A stretch of DNA of 64,000 bases from Streptomyces uncialis (lineage in GTDB: Bacteria > Actinomycetota > Actinomycetes > Streptomycetales > Streptomycetaceae), in NCBI RefSeq assembly GCF_001905345.1, contig NZ_LFBV01000001.1, forward strand, positions 1,933,321-1,997,320, written 5' to 3'. Below are positions 46,749-55,642 of the stretch, piece after piece. The position numbers and the translations under genes were made by a program. Position 1 is the stretch's first letter; the number at the start of each line of letters is the position of its first letter. The notes under the pieces were generated by a model. It had not been told where the DNA came from. It made no database searches and saw only the letters and a program-made list of their open reading frames with translations.

Positions 46749-46851
46749 GGGTCATGTGGGCGGTTGCGCGGACGGGTCATGCGGGCGGATCGCGGGGACG
46801 GGTCGTGCGGGCGGGTCGTGCGGGCGGGTCACGCGGACCGGTCACGCGGGA
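46749..46851. repeat. 13-bp minisatellite in a divergent promoter region
   Basis: Eight head-to-tail units of GGGTCRTGCGGGC type (one of 12 bp, the rest 13 bp) run through the 257-base spacer between the ArsR and MFS genes. Two central units (46800-46812 and 46813-46825) are identical; outer ones differ at two to five positions. Confidence 0.75.
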
Positions 46852-46946
46852 CATCAGGGGCGGAACGGCAGGGCGGGGCGGGCGGGACATTCGGCTGGGG
46901 CCGAAAGACTACGTCCGGTGCGCCGCCCGGCCCCAGGGTGCCGCGT

Positions 46947-48416
46947 ATGTCTGAAAAGCCGCTGCCCGAGCAGCCGCCCCGGCCCGGGGCCGCCACCGAC
47001 GCCCCTCCGTCGGCCGTTCCCCCGTCGGCCGTACCGCCCACGAGGCCCGGCACACCGGCGCCCCCAGGACCCGATCCAGGTCCAGGTCCGGACCCGGGCG
47101 CGGGCGCGGGCGACGGGGACGGGGACGGGGGGTCCGTGGGGTACCGGGAGGTGTTCCGGGTCCGGGAGTTCCGGTGGGTGTTCATGGCCCATCTGTTCTC
47201 GCTGCTCGGGGTGGTGGTCAGCGAGATCGCGCTGACCGTGCTCGTGTACCGGCTCACCGGCTCCCCGTTCCTCAGCGCCCTCGCGTTCGCCCTGGGGATG
47301 CTGCCGTACGTCATCGGGGGCACCCTGCTCGCCGGGATCGCCGACCGCTACCCGGCCCGCCGGGTCCTCGTCTCCTGCGATCTGGTGTGCGCCGGATGCG
47401 CCGCGCTGATGGCCCTGCCCGCGACGCCTGTCGTCGCGCTCCTCGCGCTGCGCTGCGCCATCGCCATGGTCGCGCCCGTCTTCAGCGGCACCCGGATGGC
47501 GACGCTCGTGGACATCCTCGGCGAGGGCGAGCTGTTCGTCCTCGGCCGTTCGCTGCTGCGGATCGTGTCGCAGAGCGCCGTCCTCGCCGGGTTCGGGATC
47601 GGCGGGGTGCTGCTCACCGTCGTGTCCCCCCGGGGCGCGCTCGTGATCACCCTGGGCACCTTCCTGCTGTCGGCCCTGCTGCTGCGGGCCGGTACGAAGC
47701 GCCGTCCCGCGCGCAGCGGCGAGGGCGGTTCGCTGGCCCGCTACTCGCTCGGCGGGGTCCGTACCGTCCTCGCCGACCGCCGGATGCGCGCGCTGCTGCT
47801 GTTCCTGTGGGTGCCGCCGATGTTCGTGGTCGTCCCGGAGGCGCTGGCCGCCGCGTACGCGGACCAGCTCGGGCTGAGCACCGTCTGGGTCGGGCTGCTG
47901 ATGTGCGCGATGCCGGTCGGCACGGTCCTGGCGGAGCTGTACGTGGGCTCCGCGCTCTCCCCGGCGGCCCGGGCGCGGATCGCCCTCCCGCTGGGCGCGT
48001 TCCTGCTGCTGCCGCTGGTCGGCTACGCGTGGGTCCCCGAGCCCGGCTGGGCGGTGGCGCTGATGCTGCTGTCGGGCGCCGGGTTCGCGTACACGCTCGG
48101 CGCCGACCGGTGGTTCGTCGACTCGGTGCCGGCGGAGCTGCGCGGGCGGGCGATGACCGTGCACACCGCCGGGCTCATGACCATCCAGGGTGTCGGAATG
48201 GCGCTCGCCGGGGCCGCCGCCGAGGTGTTCGCGGTCAGTACGGTCGTCGCGGGCGCCGGGGTGCTCGGCACGACGGTGTGCGTGCTGCTCGCCCTGGAGG
48301 TCCGCCGGGTCCTGCGGGGTCCCGGCCAAGGCCCGCCGGGGCTCCGCCGGGAGCCGGTCGCGGCCACGGCCGGGCCGCCCGGACCGAAGGGCGAGACAGG
48401 ACTGACCGCCATATGA
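46947..48416 (+). CDS. MFS transporter
   Basis: A 489-residue major facilitator. About 60 Pro/Gly-rich residues precede the first membrane segment (WVFMAHLFSLLGVVVSEIALTVLVYRLTG). About 11-12 hydrophobic segments follow, with the loop motif GIADRYPARRVLV typical of the family. It resembles the Bcr/macrolide-exporter-like multidrug class. It is divergent from the ArsR gene and is followed after 21 bases by a MarR gene, so export under drug-responsive control is likely. Confidence 0.87.
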   Translation: MSEKPLPEQPPRPGAATDAPPSAVPPSAVPPTRPGTPAPPGPDPGPGPDPGAGAGDGDGDGGSVGYREVFRVREFRWVFMAHLFSLLGVVVSEIALTVLVYRLTGSPFLSALAFALGMLPYVIGGTLLAGIADRYPARRVLVSCDLVCAGCAALMALPATPVVALLALRCAIAMVAPVFSGTRMATLVDILGEGELFVLGRSLLRIVSQSAVLAGFGIGGVLLTVVSPRGALVITLGTFLLSALLLRAGTKRRPARSGEGGSLARYSLGGVRTVLADRRMRALLLFLWVPPMFVVVPEALAAAYADQLGLSTVWVGLLMCAMPVGTVLAELYVGSALSPAARARIALPLGAFLLLPLVGYAWVPEPGWAVALMLLSGAGFAYTLGADRWFVDSVPAELRGRAMTVHTAGLMTIQGVGMALAGAAAEVFAVSTVVAGAGVLGTTVCVLLALEVRRVLRGPGQGPPGLRREPVAATAGPPGPKGETGLTAI

Positions 48417-48437
48417 CCGGCCGGTAGGGTCGGCGGC

Positions 48438-48944
48438 GTGCCGAAGCCGCTCAGCCTTGCCTTCGATCCCATCGCCCGCGCCGACGAACACTGGAAGCAA
48501 CGATGGGGCAGCGTCCCGTCGATGGCCGCGATCACCTCGATCATGCGCGCCCAGCAGATCCTGCTGGCCGAGGTCGACGCGGTCGTCAGGCCGTACGGGC
48601 TGACCTTCGCCCGGTACGAGGCGCTGGTGCTGCTCACCTTCTCCAAGGCGGGCGAGCTGCCGATGTCCAAGATCGGCGAGCGGCTGATGGTCCACCCGAC
48701 CTCCGTGACCAACACCGTCGACCGGCTGGTGCGCTCCGGACTGGTCGAGAAGCGGCCCAACCCCAACGACGGCCGGGGCACCCTCGCCTCCATCACCGGC
48801 AAGGGCCGTGAGGTGGTCGAGACGGCCACCCGGGAGCTGATGGCGATGGACTTCGGGCTCGGCGCGTACGACGCGGAGGAGTGCGCGGAGATCTTCGCGA
48901 TGCTGCGCCCGCTGCGGGTGGCGGCGGAGGACTTCGAGGAGTGA
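48438..48944 (+). CDS. MarR family regulator
   Basis: A 168-residue regulator with a MarR winged helix (LPMSKIGERLMVHPTSVTNTVDRLVRSGLVEKRPNPNDGRGTLASITGKG). It starts at GTG 48438 just after the MFS stop and is probably cotranscribed with it. Could regulate that transporter or the DUF3817 gene that follows by 63 bases. Confidence 0.9.
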   Translation: MPKPLSLAFDPIARADEHWKQRWGSVPSMAAITSIMRAQQILLAEVDAVVRPYGLTFARYEALVLLTFSKAGELPMSKIGERLMVHPTSVTNTVDRLVRSGLVEKRPNPNDGRGTLASITGKGREVVETATRELMAMDFGLGAYDAEECAEIFAMLRPLRVAAEDFEE

Positions 48945-49007
48945 TCCGCCGTCCGGCGGGGACGACCCGCCGGAGGATCGGGCCATTCGGGTCGATACCC
49001 TCGGGCC

Positions 49008-49334
49008 ATGAAACAAACGGTGCTGACCCGCTACCGGGTGATGGCGTACATCACCGCCATCTGGCTGCTCGTGTTCACCGCGGCCATCATCGCGAAGTAC
49101 GGCTTCGAGACCGGCGACACCATGGTGATCTCGCAGATCCACGGCGTCCTGTTCATCGTGTACGTGGTCTTCGCCTTCGATCTCGGGTCCAAGGCGAAGT
49201 GGCCCTTCGGCAAGCTGCTGTGGGTGCTCGCCGCGGGCTGCATCCCGGTCGCGTCCTTCTTCGTGGAGCCGAAGATCAGCCGCGAGGTCCAGCCGCTGGT
49301 CACGGACCGTCCGCAGGAGCCCGCCAAGGCGTGA
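49008..49334 (+). CDS. DUF3817 family membrane protein
   Basis: A 108-residue protein with three hydrophobic segments. IHGVLFIVYVVFAFDLGSKAKWPFGKLLWVLAAGCIPVASFFVEPKI carries the family core, shared with the protein at 44890. Function unknown; it sits between a MarR gene and icmA. Confidence 0.85.
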   Translation: MKQTVLTRYRVMAYITAIWLLVFTAAIIAKYGFETGDTMVISQIHGVLFIVYVVFAFDLGSKAKWPFGKLLWVLAAGCIPVASFFVEPKISREVQPLVTDRPQEPAKA

Positions 49335-49386
49335 TCCGCCCTTCCGCCGGAAGCCCGTCCATGGGCTCCGGCGGTTTGCCATCGAC

Positions 49387-49410
49387 ATTTACTAGGACGT
49401 CCTAGTAAAT
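49387..49410 (+). promoter_or_regulatory. 24-bp palindromic operator before icmA
   Basis: A perfect inverted repeat with half-site ATTTACTAGGAC, centred at 49398/49399 and ending eight bases before the icmA ATG, right against its ribosome binding site (GAAGG, 49413-49417). Its length, symmetry and low GC content for this genome mark it as a repressor site, most likely of the TetR type. A bound repressor would block initiation or early transcription. No matching TetR gene is adjacent. Confidence 0.75.
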
Positions 49411-49418
49411 TCGAAGGT

Positions 49419-51119
49419 ATGGACGCTGACGCGATCGAAGAGGGCCGCCGTCGCTGGCAGGCCCGGTACGACGCCGCACACAAGCGTGACGCGGACTTCA
49501 CCACGCTCTCCGGCGACCCCGTCGAGCCCGTCTACGGCCCCCGGCCGGGAGACGTCTACGACGGTTTCGAGCGGATCGGGTGGCCCGGTGAGTACCCCTT
49601 CACCCGCGGGCTGCATCCGACCGGGTACCGGGGGCGCACCTGGACGATCCGCCAGTTCGCGGGCTTCGGCAACGCCGAGCAGACCAACGAGCGCTACAAG
49701 ATGATCCTCGCGGCGGGCGGCGGCGGTCTCTCCGTCGCCTTCGACATGCCCACGCTCATGGGCCGCGACTCCGACGACGAACGCTCGCTCGGCGAGGTCG
49801 GGCACTGCGGGGTCGCCATCGACTCCGCCGCCGACATGGAGGTCCTCTTCAAGGACATCCCCCTCGGTGACGTCACCACCTCGATGACGATCAGCGGGCC
49901 CGCCGTTCCCGCGTTCTGCATGTACCTGGTCGCCGCGGAACGCCAGGGCGTCGACCCCGCCGTCCTGAACGGCACGCTCCAGACCGACATCTTCAAGGAG
50001 TACATCGCGCAGAAGGAGTGGCTCTTCCCGCCCGAGCCCCATCTGCGGCTGATCGGTGACCTCATGGAGCACTGCGCGGCCCGCATCCCCGCGTACAAGC
50101 CGCTGTCGGTCTCCGGCTACCACATCCGCGAGGCCGGTTCCACGGCCGCGCAGGAGCTCGCGTACACCCTCGCGGACGGCTTCGGCTACGTCGAGCTGGG
50201 GCTCTCCCGCGGTCTCGACGTCGAGGACTTCGCGCCCGGACTCTCCTTCTTCTTCGACGCCCATCTCGACTTCTTCGAGGAGATCGCCAAGTTCCGGGCC
50301 GCCCGCCGGATCTGGGCCCGCTGGATGCGCGACGTGTACGGGGCGAAGTCCCCGAAGTCCCAGTGGCTGCGGTTCCACACCCAGACCGCCGGGGTGTCGC
50401 TCACCGCCCAGCAGCCGTACAACAACGTCGTGCGCACCGCGGTCGAGGCCCTGTCCGCGATCCTCGGCGGCACCAACTCGCTGCACACCAACGCCCTCGA
50501 CGAGACCCTCGCGCTGCCCTCCGAGCGGGCCGCGGAGATCGCGCTGCGCACCCAGCAGGTGCTGATGGAGGAGACCGGCGTCGCCAATGTCGCCGACCCG
50601 CTCGGCGGCTCCTGGTACGTCGAGCAGCTCACCGACCGGATCGAGGCCGAGGCGGAGGCGATCTTCGAACAGATCAAGGAACGGGGGCTGCGCGCCCATC
50701 CCGACGGACGGCACCCGATCGGGCCCATCACCTCGGGCATCCTGCGCGGTATCGAGGACGGCTGGTTCACCGGCGAGATCGCGGAGTCCGCGTTCCGGTA
50801 CCAGCGGTCGCTGGAGAAGGACGAGAAGCGGGTCGTCGGGGTCAATGTCCACCACGGGTCCGTCACCGGGGATCTGGAGATCCTCCGGGTCAGCCATGAG
50901 GTGGAGCGGGAGCAGGTGCGGGAGCTGGCGGGCCGTCGGTCCCGGCGGGACGGGGCGCGGGTGCGGGTCGCGCTCGACGCGATGGTCGGCGCGGGGCGGT
51001 CGGGGGCCAACATGATCGAGCCGATGCTGGAGGCGGTGCGGGCCGAGGCCACGATGGGGGAGATCTGTGACGCGCTCCGTGCGGAGTGGGGCGTCTACAC
51101 GGAGCCCGCGGGCTTCTGA
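49419..51119 (+). CDS. icmA: isobutyryl-CoA mutase large subunit
   Basis: A 566-residue B12-dependent acyl-CoA mutase subunit that interconverts isobutyryl-CoA and n-butyryl-CoA. Two residues separate it from methylmalonyl-CoA mutases: Phe80 ([11 protein letters not shown], Tyr in the latter) and Gln198 (KEYIAQKEW, Arg in the latter); both show the isobutyryl-CoA form. The B12-binding domain is absent, as expected, since it lies in the small subunit IcmB, not encoded in this window. Length equals the known IcmA size. The palindrome upstream suggests repression. MeaB, epimerase and adenosyltransferase genes within 36 kb serve the same cofactor chemistry. Confidence 0.95.
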   Translation: MDADAIEEGRRRWQARYDAAHKRDADFTTLSGDPVEPVYGPRPGDVYDGFERIGWPGEYPFTRGLHPTGYRGRTWTIRQFAGFGNAEQTNERYKMILAAGGGGLSVAFDMPTLMGRDSDDERSLGEVGHCGVAIDSAADMEVLFKDIPLGDVTTSMTISGPAVPAFCMYLVAAERQGVDPAVLNGTLQTDIFKEYIAQKEWLFPPEPHLRLIGDLMEHCAARIPAYKPLSVSGYHIREAGSTAAQELAYTLADGFGYVELGLSRGLDVEDFAPGLSFFFDAHLDFFEEIAKFRAARRIWARWMRDVYGAKSPKSQWLRFHTQTAGVSLTAQQPYNNVVRTAVEALSAILGGTNSLHTNALDETLALPSERAAEIALRTQQVLMEETGVANVADPLGGSWYVEQLTDRIEAEAEAIFEQIKERGLRAHPDGRHPIGPITSGILRGIEDGWFTGEIAESAFRYQRSLEKDEKRVVGVNVHHGSVTGDLEILRVSHEVEREQVRELAGRRSRRDGARVRVALDAMVGAGRSGANMIEPMLEAVRAEATMGEICDALRAEWGVYTEPAGF

Positions 51120-51217
51120 CCCCCGTCGGTACCCGGCCGTCTGCGGGTCGCTTTCGCTCGCGCCCCTGGGTCGCCTGTGCTGGACGTACTCCGTTCCTGA
51201 GCCGTCGCTCGTGGGGT

Positions 51218-51697
51218 GCGCGGTTCCCCGCGCCCCTGGATGCTGCCCCCTTGCGGTCGCTCTTCGGGCGCGGGCCGGTCCTCGTCCTGCGCAGTTCCCC
51301 GCGCCCCTGGTCCGTGCCTCTGGCCGTACGCCGTCGGGTGCGGGCCGTTCGTGGGTGCGCAGTTCCCCGCGCCCCTGAGGTCGCGCCCCTTCCGGTTCCT
51401 GTTCGGCTGCGGATGGCTCTGGGTTGCTCGCGCAGTTCCCCGCGCCCCTGGATGCTGCCCCTTCGGGCTTGTTCGTCGGGTGCGGGTCCGCCCTCGTCTT
51501 TTGCGCAGTTCCCCGCGCCCCTTTGGGGCGTGTTCTGGGCGAACGGACACCGTGAGTGGCGCGACCTCAGGGGCGCGGGGAACTGCGCGAAGCCTGCCCG
51601 CGGCCGGGTGGGAACGGGGGAACGCACCATCCAGGCGCCACCCACCCGCAGGGGAAGGGCTGCGGGGGCACAGGAAAAGGGGCGCGGGGAACTGCGC
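51218..51697. repeat. repeat array 5
   Basis: Seven copies of the 20-mer lie between convergent icmA and the P450 gene. Rightward: 51218, 51289, 51357, 51430 and 51503 (68-73 bp apart). Leftward: 51569-51588 and 51678-51697. After the fifth rightward copy, TTTGGGGCGTGTTCTG matches the beginning of composite element C, so a remnant of that element may be present. No gene is present in the 803-base gap. Confidence 0.85.
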
Positions 51698-51730
51698 ACC
51701 CCCGTCCGGGCTGTGCGGGCGTGAGGCGGT

Positions 51731-51830
51731 GACGGGTCGGGACCTGGGGCCCCGGTCCGGCCCGTACCGGCGTGGGCGGTGACGGGTCGGGACCTGGGGC
51801 GGCCCCGTCCGGCCCGTACCGGCGTGGGCG
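51731..51830. repeat. 50-bp tandem duplication
   Basis: A unit beginning GACGGGTCGGGACCTGGGGC is repeated head to tail at 51731 and 51781, differing mainly at a CC/GG-rich spot. It lies between array 5 and the P450 3' end. Confidence 0.7.
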
Positions 51831-51922
51831 GGCCGCCGGTGGGGGGCTGGGGCACTCCGTGGGCCCGCGCGGCAAGGGGGCCGGCGGGGACCCGGGGGCG
51901 CGAGAACCCCGGGGGAGACCCG

Positions 51923-53092
51923 TCAGGTGAAGGTGACGGGGAGGGCGGTGACGCGGCTGCCGAGGAGGCCGCCGATCCGGCCCTGGCGGAGGTCCCCGAA
52001 CGGCACCGCGAGCCGCGCCCCGGGAAAATCCTCCCGCAGCACCCGCACCACCGCCCGCAGCTCCAACTGCGCCAGCTGCGCGCCGATACAGAAGTGCGGC
52101 CCCGCCCCGAACGTCAGATCCGCCCCGCCCCGCGAGGACCCCGCGTTGATCCCCTGGATGTCCACCAGCACCGGCGCCCGCGCGGGAAGCACCGTACCGG
52201 CCAGCTCGACCGGCCCCGTCGTGAACCGCCACAGGGTGAGCGGCGCGGGCGGATGCTGTCCCAGCGTCTCCCGGACCAGTTCCTCCACCGGTGTCCCGGG
52301 ACCGGACGCGCCGCCGTCCGGCGCCCCGGCGCCCGCGAGGGCTCGTGCGACGACCATCCCCAGCGCCGCGTCCGTGGTGAGCTGACCCGCGAAGACCAGC
52401 GCGAACAGGTGGTACCCGACCTCGTCCCGGGGCGCGTCCGAGGGCAGCCGGTCCCGTAGCGCCGCCGCGAGACCCGGCTCGTCCCCGTCCAGCCCGGCCG
52501 AGGCGATCCGGGCGAGGTCGGCCATGGCCCCGCCCTGCTCCCGCGCGTCGTAGCTGAGCATCCGCCGGCACGCGTCGGCGGCCCCGTCGACATGGTGGAG
52601 GGGGATACCGAGCAGGTCCAGCAGCACGGTCAGCGGATAGCGGGTCGTGAAGTCGGCCATCAGATCGACCGTCGGCCCCCGGGCGGCCTGCTCACCGAGC
52701 AGGCTCCGTGCGACGGCGTGCACCCGGTCCGACCGCTCCCGAATCCGCCGCGCGCTGAACAGCGGCGCGTGCGCGCGGCGCAGCGCCGCGTGGGCGGGGC
52801 CGTCGAGCGTGGTGAGGGACGGCTGCTCGGCGGCGGTCGGTTCGAGTCCGGCGGCGTACCGGTCCCAGTCGGCGGGCGCGTACGCGGGGTCCTTGGCGAT
52901 CAGGGGATGGGCCAGCACCTCACGGGCCAGGGCCTCCTCGGTCACGATCCACACCTGCCCCCCGGCAGGGGCGTCCACCTGGACGAGCGGCCCCGCCGCC
53001 CGCAGCGCCGCGTGCACCGGGTCGGGTTCGTCGAGGCCGCGGACGGTCGCCGCGAACAGGTCGGCACCGGGGGCGTGCGGGGCGTTCAGCAC
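51923..53092 (-). CDS. cytochrome P450
   Basis: A soluble bacterial P450 of about 389 residues. The heme-thiolate motif FGAGPHFCIG is complete; the I-helix reads FAGQLTTDAALG; and the K-helix region contains ELVRETL. The C-helix HAALRRAHAPLFSARRI is typical of Streptomyces enzymes. The start is uncertain: GTG 53092 has GGAG five bases upstream, GTG 53131 and ATG 53194 are in frame but lack such a site, and the latter would overlap the presumed promoter. No redox partner is adjacent; the divergent MarR gene may control it. Confidence 0.88.
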   Translation of the reverse strand: MLNAPHAPGADLFAATVRGLDEPDPVHAALRAAGPLVQVDAPAGGQVWIVTEEALAREVLAHPLIAKDPAYAPADWDRYAAGLEPTAAEQPSLTTLDGPAHAALRRAHAPLFSARRIRERSDRVHAVARSLLGEQAARGPTVDLMADFTTRYPLTVLLDLLGIPLHHVDGAADACRRMLSYDAREQGGAMADLARIASAGLDGDEPGLAAALRDRLPSDAPRDEVGYHLFALVFAGQLTTDAALGMVVARALAGAGAPDGGASGPGTPVEELVRETLGQHPPAPLTLWRFTTGPVELAGTVLPARAPVLVDIQGINAGSSRGGADLTFGAGPHFCIGAQLAQLELRAVVRVLREDFPGARLAVPFGDLRQGRIGGLLGSRVTALPVTFT

Positions 53093-53171
53093 CAGGACTC
53101 CAAGGGGGTCGGGGGTCGGGACGGAGCGCACGGGGTGGTCGGTCCCGCGCGCTCCGCCTCCGGACCATATA

Positions 53172-53224
53172 CCTTTACGGTGAAGTAGCTCCATGGTGGA
53201 GTGATTCTATGCGCGAAGTAAAGT
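53172..53224. promoter_or_regulatory. candidate operators of the P450/MarR divergent promoters
   Basis: The spacer contains two inverted repeats: CTCCA-TGG-TGGAG (53190-53202) and the near-palindrome CTTTACGGTGAAG (about 53173-53185), with another GAAGTAAAG at 53216-53224. AT-rich hexamers suitable as promoter elements overlap them. Such crowding is typical of a MarR-repressed divergent promoter. Confidence 0.4.
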
Positions 53225-53295
53225 GCTCCCCGGCAGGCTGTCGACGCGTGCCGTCCGGGCGCACCGCCAGGGACGGCGCAGGACCGGAGGGCGAA

Positions 53296-53790
53296 GTGGA
53301 CGGAACGGGGCCCGGCGAGGTCGCCGCCCGGCGCGAACGGCTGGCCGAGGAGCTCAGGTCGTACGGGGCGGCCTTCACGGAACTGGGCCGCCGCTTCGCC
53401 GCGGACCTGGGCGTGCACTCCACCGACGCCTTCGCCCTGCTGGAGATCAGCACCGCCGAGGCGGCCGGTGAGCCCCTGTCCCCGGCGCTGCTGGGACGGC
53501 GGGTCGCGCTGTCCTCGGGGGCCATGACCGCGCTGCTCAACCGGCTGGAGGAGGCCGGGTACGTGACCCGTACCCGGGAGCGGGCCGACAGGCGGGTCGT
53601 CACCCTGCGCAGCAGCGCCCGCGTCAAGGAGCTGGCCACCGCGTTCTTCGCCGCCGCCAACGCCCGCCAGGACGCCGTGCTGGCAAGCCGCCCGCCGGAA
53701 CTGCTCCAGGAGTTCGAGGCCGTGCTGACGGAGCTGCGCGACGCCCTGGACCCCGGCCCCGGACGGCCGGACGGCCCGTCCGGCCGCTGA
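53296..53790 (+). CDS. MarR family regulator, divergent from P450
   Basis: A 164-residue MarR protein with winged-helix core EPLSPALLGRRVALSSGAMTALLNRLEEAGYVTRTRERADRRVVTLRSS. GTG 53296 is chosen because GGAGG (53286-53290) lies five bases upstream; a longer frame from ATG 53209 adds 29 unconserved residues and would overlap the promoter. Confidence 0.85.
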   Translation: MDGTGPGEVAARRERLAEELRSYGAAFTELGRRFAADLGVHSTDAFALLEISTAEAAGEPLSPALLGRRVALSSGAMTALLNRLEEAGYVTRTRERADRRVVTLRSSARVKELATAFFAAANARQDAVLASRPPELLQEFEAVLTELRDALDPGPGRPDGPSGR

Positions 53791-54111
53791 CCCTCCGGCC
53801 GCCGCCCGAGCCGTGGACCGGCCGGGCCGGGCCCCGCCGACCGCCGATCCCTGGCCCCGCCGACTGCCCGCACCAAGCGCCGCCAACCGCTCGGGCCGAG
53901 TGCCGCCGACGGTCCACGCCGAACGCCGCCGACCACCCGCGCCGAGCTTCGCCGAGCGCCGGATGTCAAAGCTCCGGCGGCCCCTCACCCCCGCCCGGCG
54001 GGACCGGACGGCGGCCTTCCGGCGGGCGGCGCCGGGGCGCCCGGACCCCCGTACCCCGCGTACCGGCGCACCGCTTTTCGCCGTGCTCCGCCGAGGGGGG
54101 AGGATGTACCC
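53791..54111. other. non-coding gap before the thioredoxin gene
   Basis: About 320 bases with low-complexity CCGCCGA- and CCGACC-type runs (53830-53960). I see no gene, RNA or clear terminator; the thioredoxin gene's ribosome binding site GGGAGGA lies at its right end. Confidence 0.45.
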
Positions 54112-55083
54112 ATGCAGCCACGGAACATGTCCATGAGCGGGGTCGTCGACCTCGCCGCGGTGAAGGCCGCCCAGGAAGCCAAGGCGAAGGCCGAGCAGAC
54201 CCGCGCCGAAGCGGCCCGGCAGGGCGGTGGCGGGGCCGTCTCCCCGTCCAGCCTCGTGATCGACGCCGATGAGGCCGGGTTCGAGAACGATGTCCTCCAG
54301 CGCTCCGCCGAGGTACCCGTCGTCATCGACTTCTGGGCCGAGTGGTGCGAGCCGTGCAAGCAGCTCAGCCCGCTGCTCGAACGCCTCGCCGTCGAGTACA
54401 ACGGCCGGTTCGTCCTCGCGAAGATCGACGTCGACGCCAATCAGATGCTGATGCAGCAGTTCGGTGTCCAGGGCATCCCGGCGGTCTTCGCCGTGGTCGC
54501 CGGACAGGCGCTGCCGCTGTTCCAGGGCGCCGCCCCGGAGGAGCAGATCCGGCAGACGCTCGACCAGCTGATCCAGGTCGCGGAGGAGCGCTTCGGTCTG
54601 ACGGGCCTGACCGTCGACGCCGACGCGCAAGGGGCGCCCGAGCCGCAGGCCGCCGCCCCGGTGGGGCCGTACGACGCGCTCCTCGAAGCCGCGTCGCTCG
54701 CGCTGGACTCCGGTGACCTGGGCGGCGCGGTCCAGGCGTACCGCAATGTCCTCACCGACGACCCGCAGCACCCCGAGGCCAAACTCGGTCTCGCGCAGGC
54801 CGAGTTGCTCCAGCGGGTGGAGGGGGCCGACCCGCAGCAGGTCCGCCGCGACGCCGCCGACCGTCCGGGCGACGCCGGGGCGCAGATCGCCGCGGCCGAC
54901 CTCGATCTGGTCGGCGGGCATGTCGAGGACGCCTTCGGGCGGCTCGTCGACGCCGTGCGCCGCACCGCGGGGGACGACCGGGAGGCCGTACGCGTCCGGC
55001 TGATCCAGCTCTTCGATGTCATCGGGGCCGACGACCCGCGGGTGGGCGCCGCGCGCAAGGCGCTGGCGCGCGCCCTGTTCTGA
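54112..55083 (+). CDS. thioredoxin-TPR protein, CnoX-like
   Basis: A 323-residue cytoplasmic protein. An Ala/Lys/Gln-rich N-terminal helix (about 12-40) precedes a thioredoxin domain (about 48-160) whose active site is WCEPC (Cys79 and Cys82), followed by a helical tetratricopeptide-like region (about 180-323: DALLEAASLALDSGDLGGAVQAYRNVL, HPEAKLGLAQAELL). This layout matches CnoX/YbbN chaperone-redox proteins; here both cysteines are present, so redox activity is possible. It has its own strong terminator. Confidence 0.9.
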   Translation: MQPRNMSMSGVVDLAAVKAAQEAKAKAEQTRAEAARQGGGGAVSPSSLVIDADEAGFENDVLQRSAEVPVVIDFWAEWCEPCKQLSPLLERLAVEYNGRFVLAKIDVDANQMLMQQFGVQGIPAVFAVVAGQALPLFQGAAPEEQIRQTLDQLIQVAEERFGLTGLTVDADAQGAPEPQAAAPVGPYDALLEAASLALDSGDLGGAVQAYRNVLTDDPQHPEAKLGLAQAELLQRVEGADPQQVRRDAADRPGDAGAQIAAADLDLVGGHVEDAFGRLVDAVRRTAGDDREAVRVRLIQLFDVIGADDPRVGAARKALARALF

Positions 55084-55236
55084 TCCCGTGCGCCCGGCCC
55101 GGGCCGGACCGCCCGGCGCGCGGTCCGTCCGCCGGGCGCGTTCCCGTCCGTCCGCCCGGCGAACTCCCGTTCGCCGGGCGGGACATGCGCGGTCGGCCGC
55201 CACCCGCCGTATTCGCGTGAAGGTCTTGTGAAACTT

Positions 55237-55262
55237 GAGGGGGCGGCGTGCGCCGCCCCCTC
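55237..55262 (+). terminator. terminator after the thioredoxin-TPR gene
   Basis: Perfect 12-bp stem GAGGGGGCGGCG (55237-55248) / CGCCGCCCCCTC (55251-55262), followed by a T-rich tail TCGTTCTTTA, so close to a classical factor-independent terminator. Confidence 0.9.
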
Positions 55263-55296
55263 GTTCTTTACCTACTCTTGGTCGAACCGGCTACTG

Positions 55297-55309
55297 TTAC
55301 TGCAAGTAA
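55297..55309. promoter_or_regulatory. small palindrome upstream of the DUF6230 cassette
   Basis: TTACT-GCA-AGTAA lies in a locally AT-rich patch (55262-55315) that may hold a promoter for the cassette 500 bases to the right. A specific regulator is not known to me. Confidence 0.35.
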
Positions 55310-55371
55310 GTCATGGTCGGCGGTCCGTCACGATTCATCCCCGATGACCGGATGTGCCGACTTGTGTCCGC

Positions 55372-55494
55372 TCACTCGTTGTGTCCGTGTGGTGTCTGTC
55401 GGTCGCGGGGTGGTGGCCGGTTCGTTACCGGCGAGTAGCGAAGCCCCTTGTGCCAGCGGCCGTAATACACCACGATCGGCCACGCTCGGTCCAT
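55372..55494 (-). CDS. possible 40-residue protein
   Basis: A leftward ATG frame of 40 residues, MDRAWPIVVYYGRWHKGLRY and onward to SPVTNRPPPRD, with GGAG five bases upstream of the ATG. The first half looks protein-like (a beta-strand followed by aromatic and basic residues); the second half is Pro/Arg-rich. It is the only coding candidate in the 727-base gap before the DUF6230 gene. No family recognised. Confidence 0.3.
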   Translation of the reverse strand: MDRAWPIVVYYGRWHKGLRYSPVTNRPPPRDRQTPHGHNE

Positions 55495-55616
55495 TCCCTC
55501 TCCACCCGGCAGCCAGTCCGGGCCCTTGGGACCCTGGGTCCCCACCGGGCGGCCGGTGACAAGGGCACCGGTCCGGGACAGGGGGGTCTTCGCCGACCGG
55601 CGGAGCCTGTCCGCAT

Positions 55617-55642
55617 GTCGCGTCCGACCCGTCGGACGCGAC
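55617..55642. terminator. hairpin in the DUF6230 leader region
   Basis: Perfect 11-bp stem GTCGCGTCCGA (55617-55627) / TCGGACGCGAC (55632-55642) with loop CCCG. It could be a leader attenuator for the cassette or a terminator for something upstream. Confidence 0.45.

Noticed and set aside
49419..51119. Methylmalonyl-CoA mutase as identity of the 566-residue mutase
   Set aside because: Phe80 and Gln198 and the lack of a B12-binding domain fit isobutyryl-CoA mutase large subunit rather than methylmalonyl-CoA mutase.
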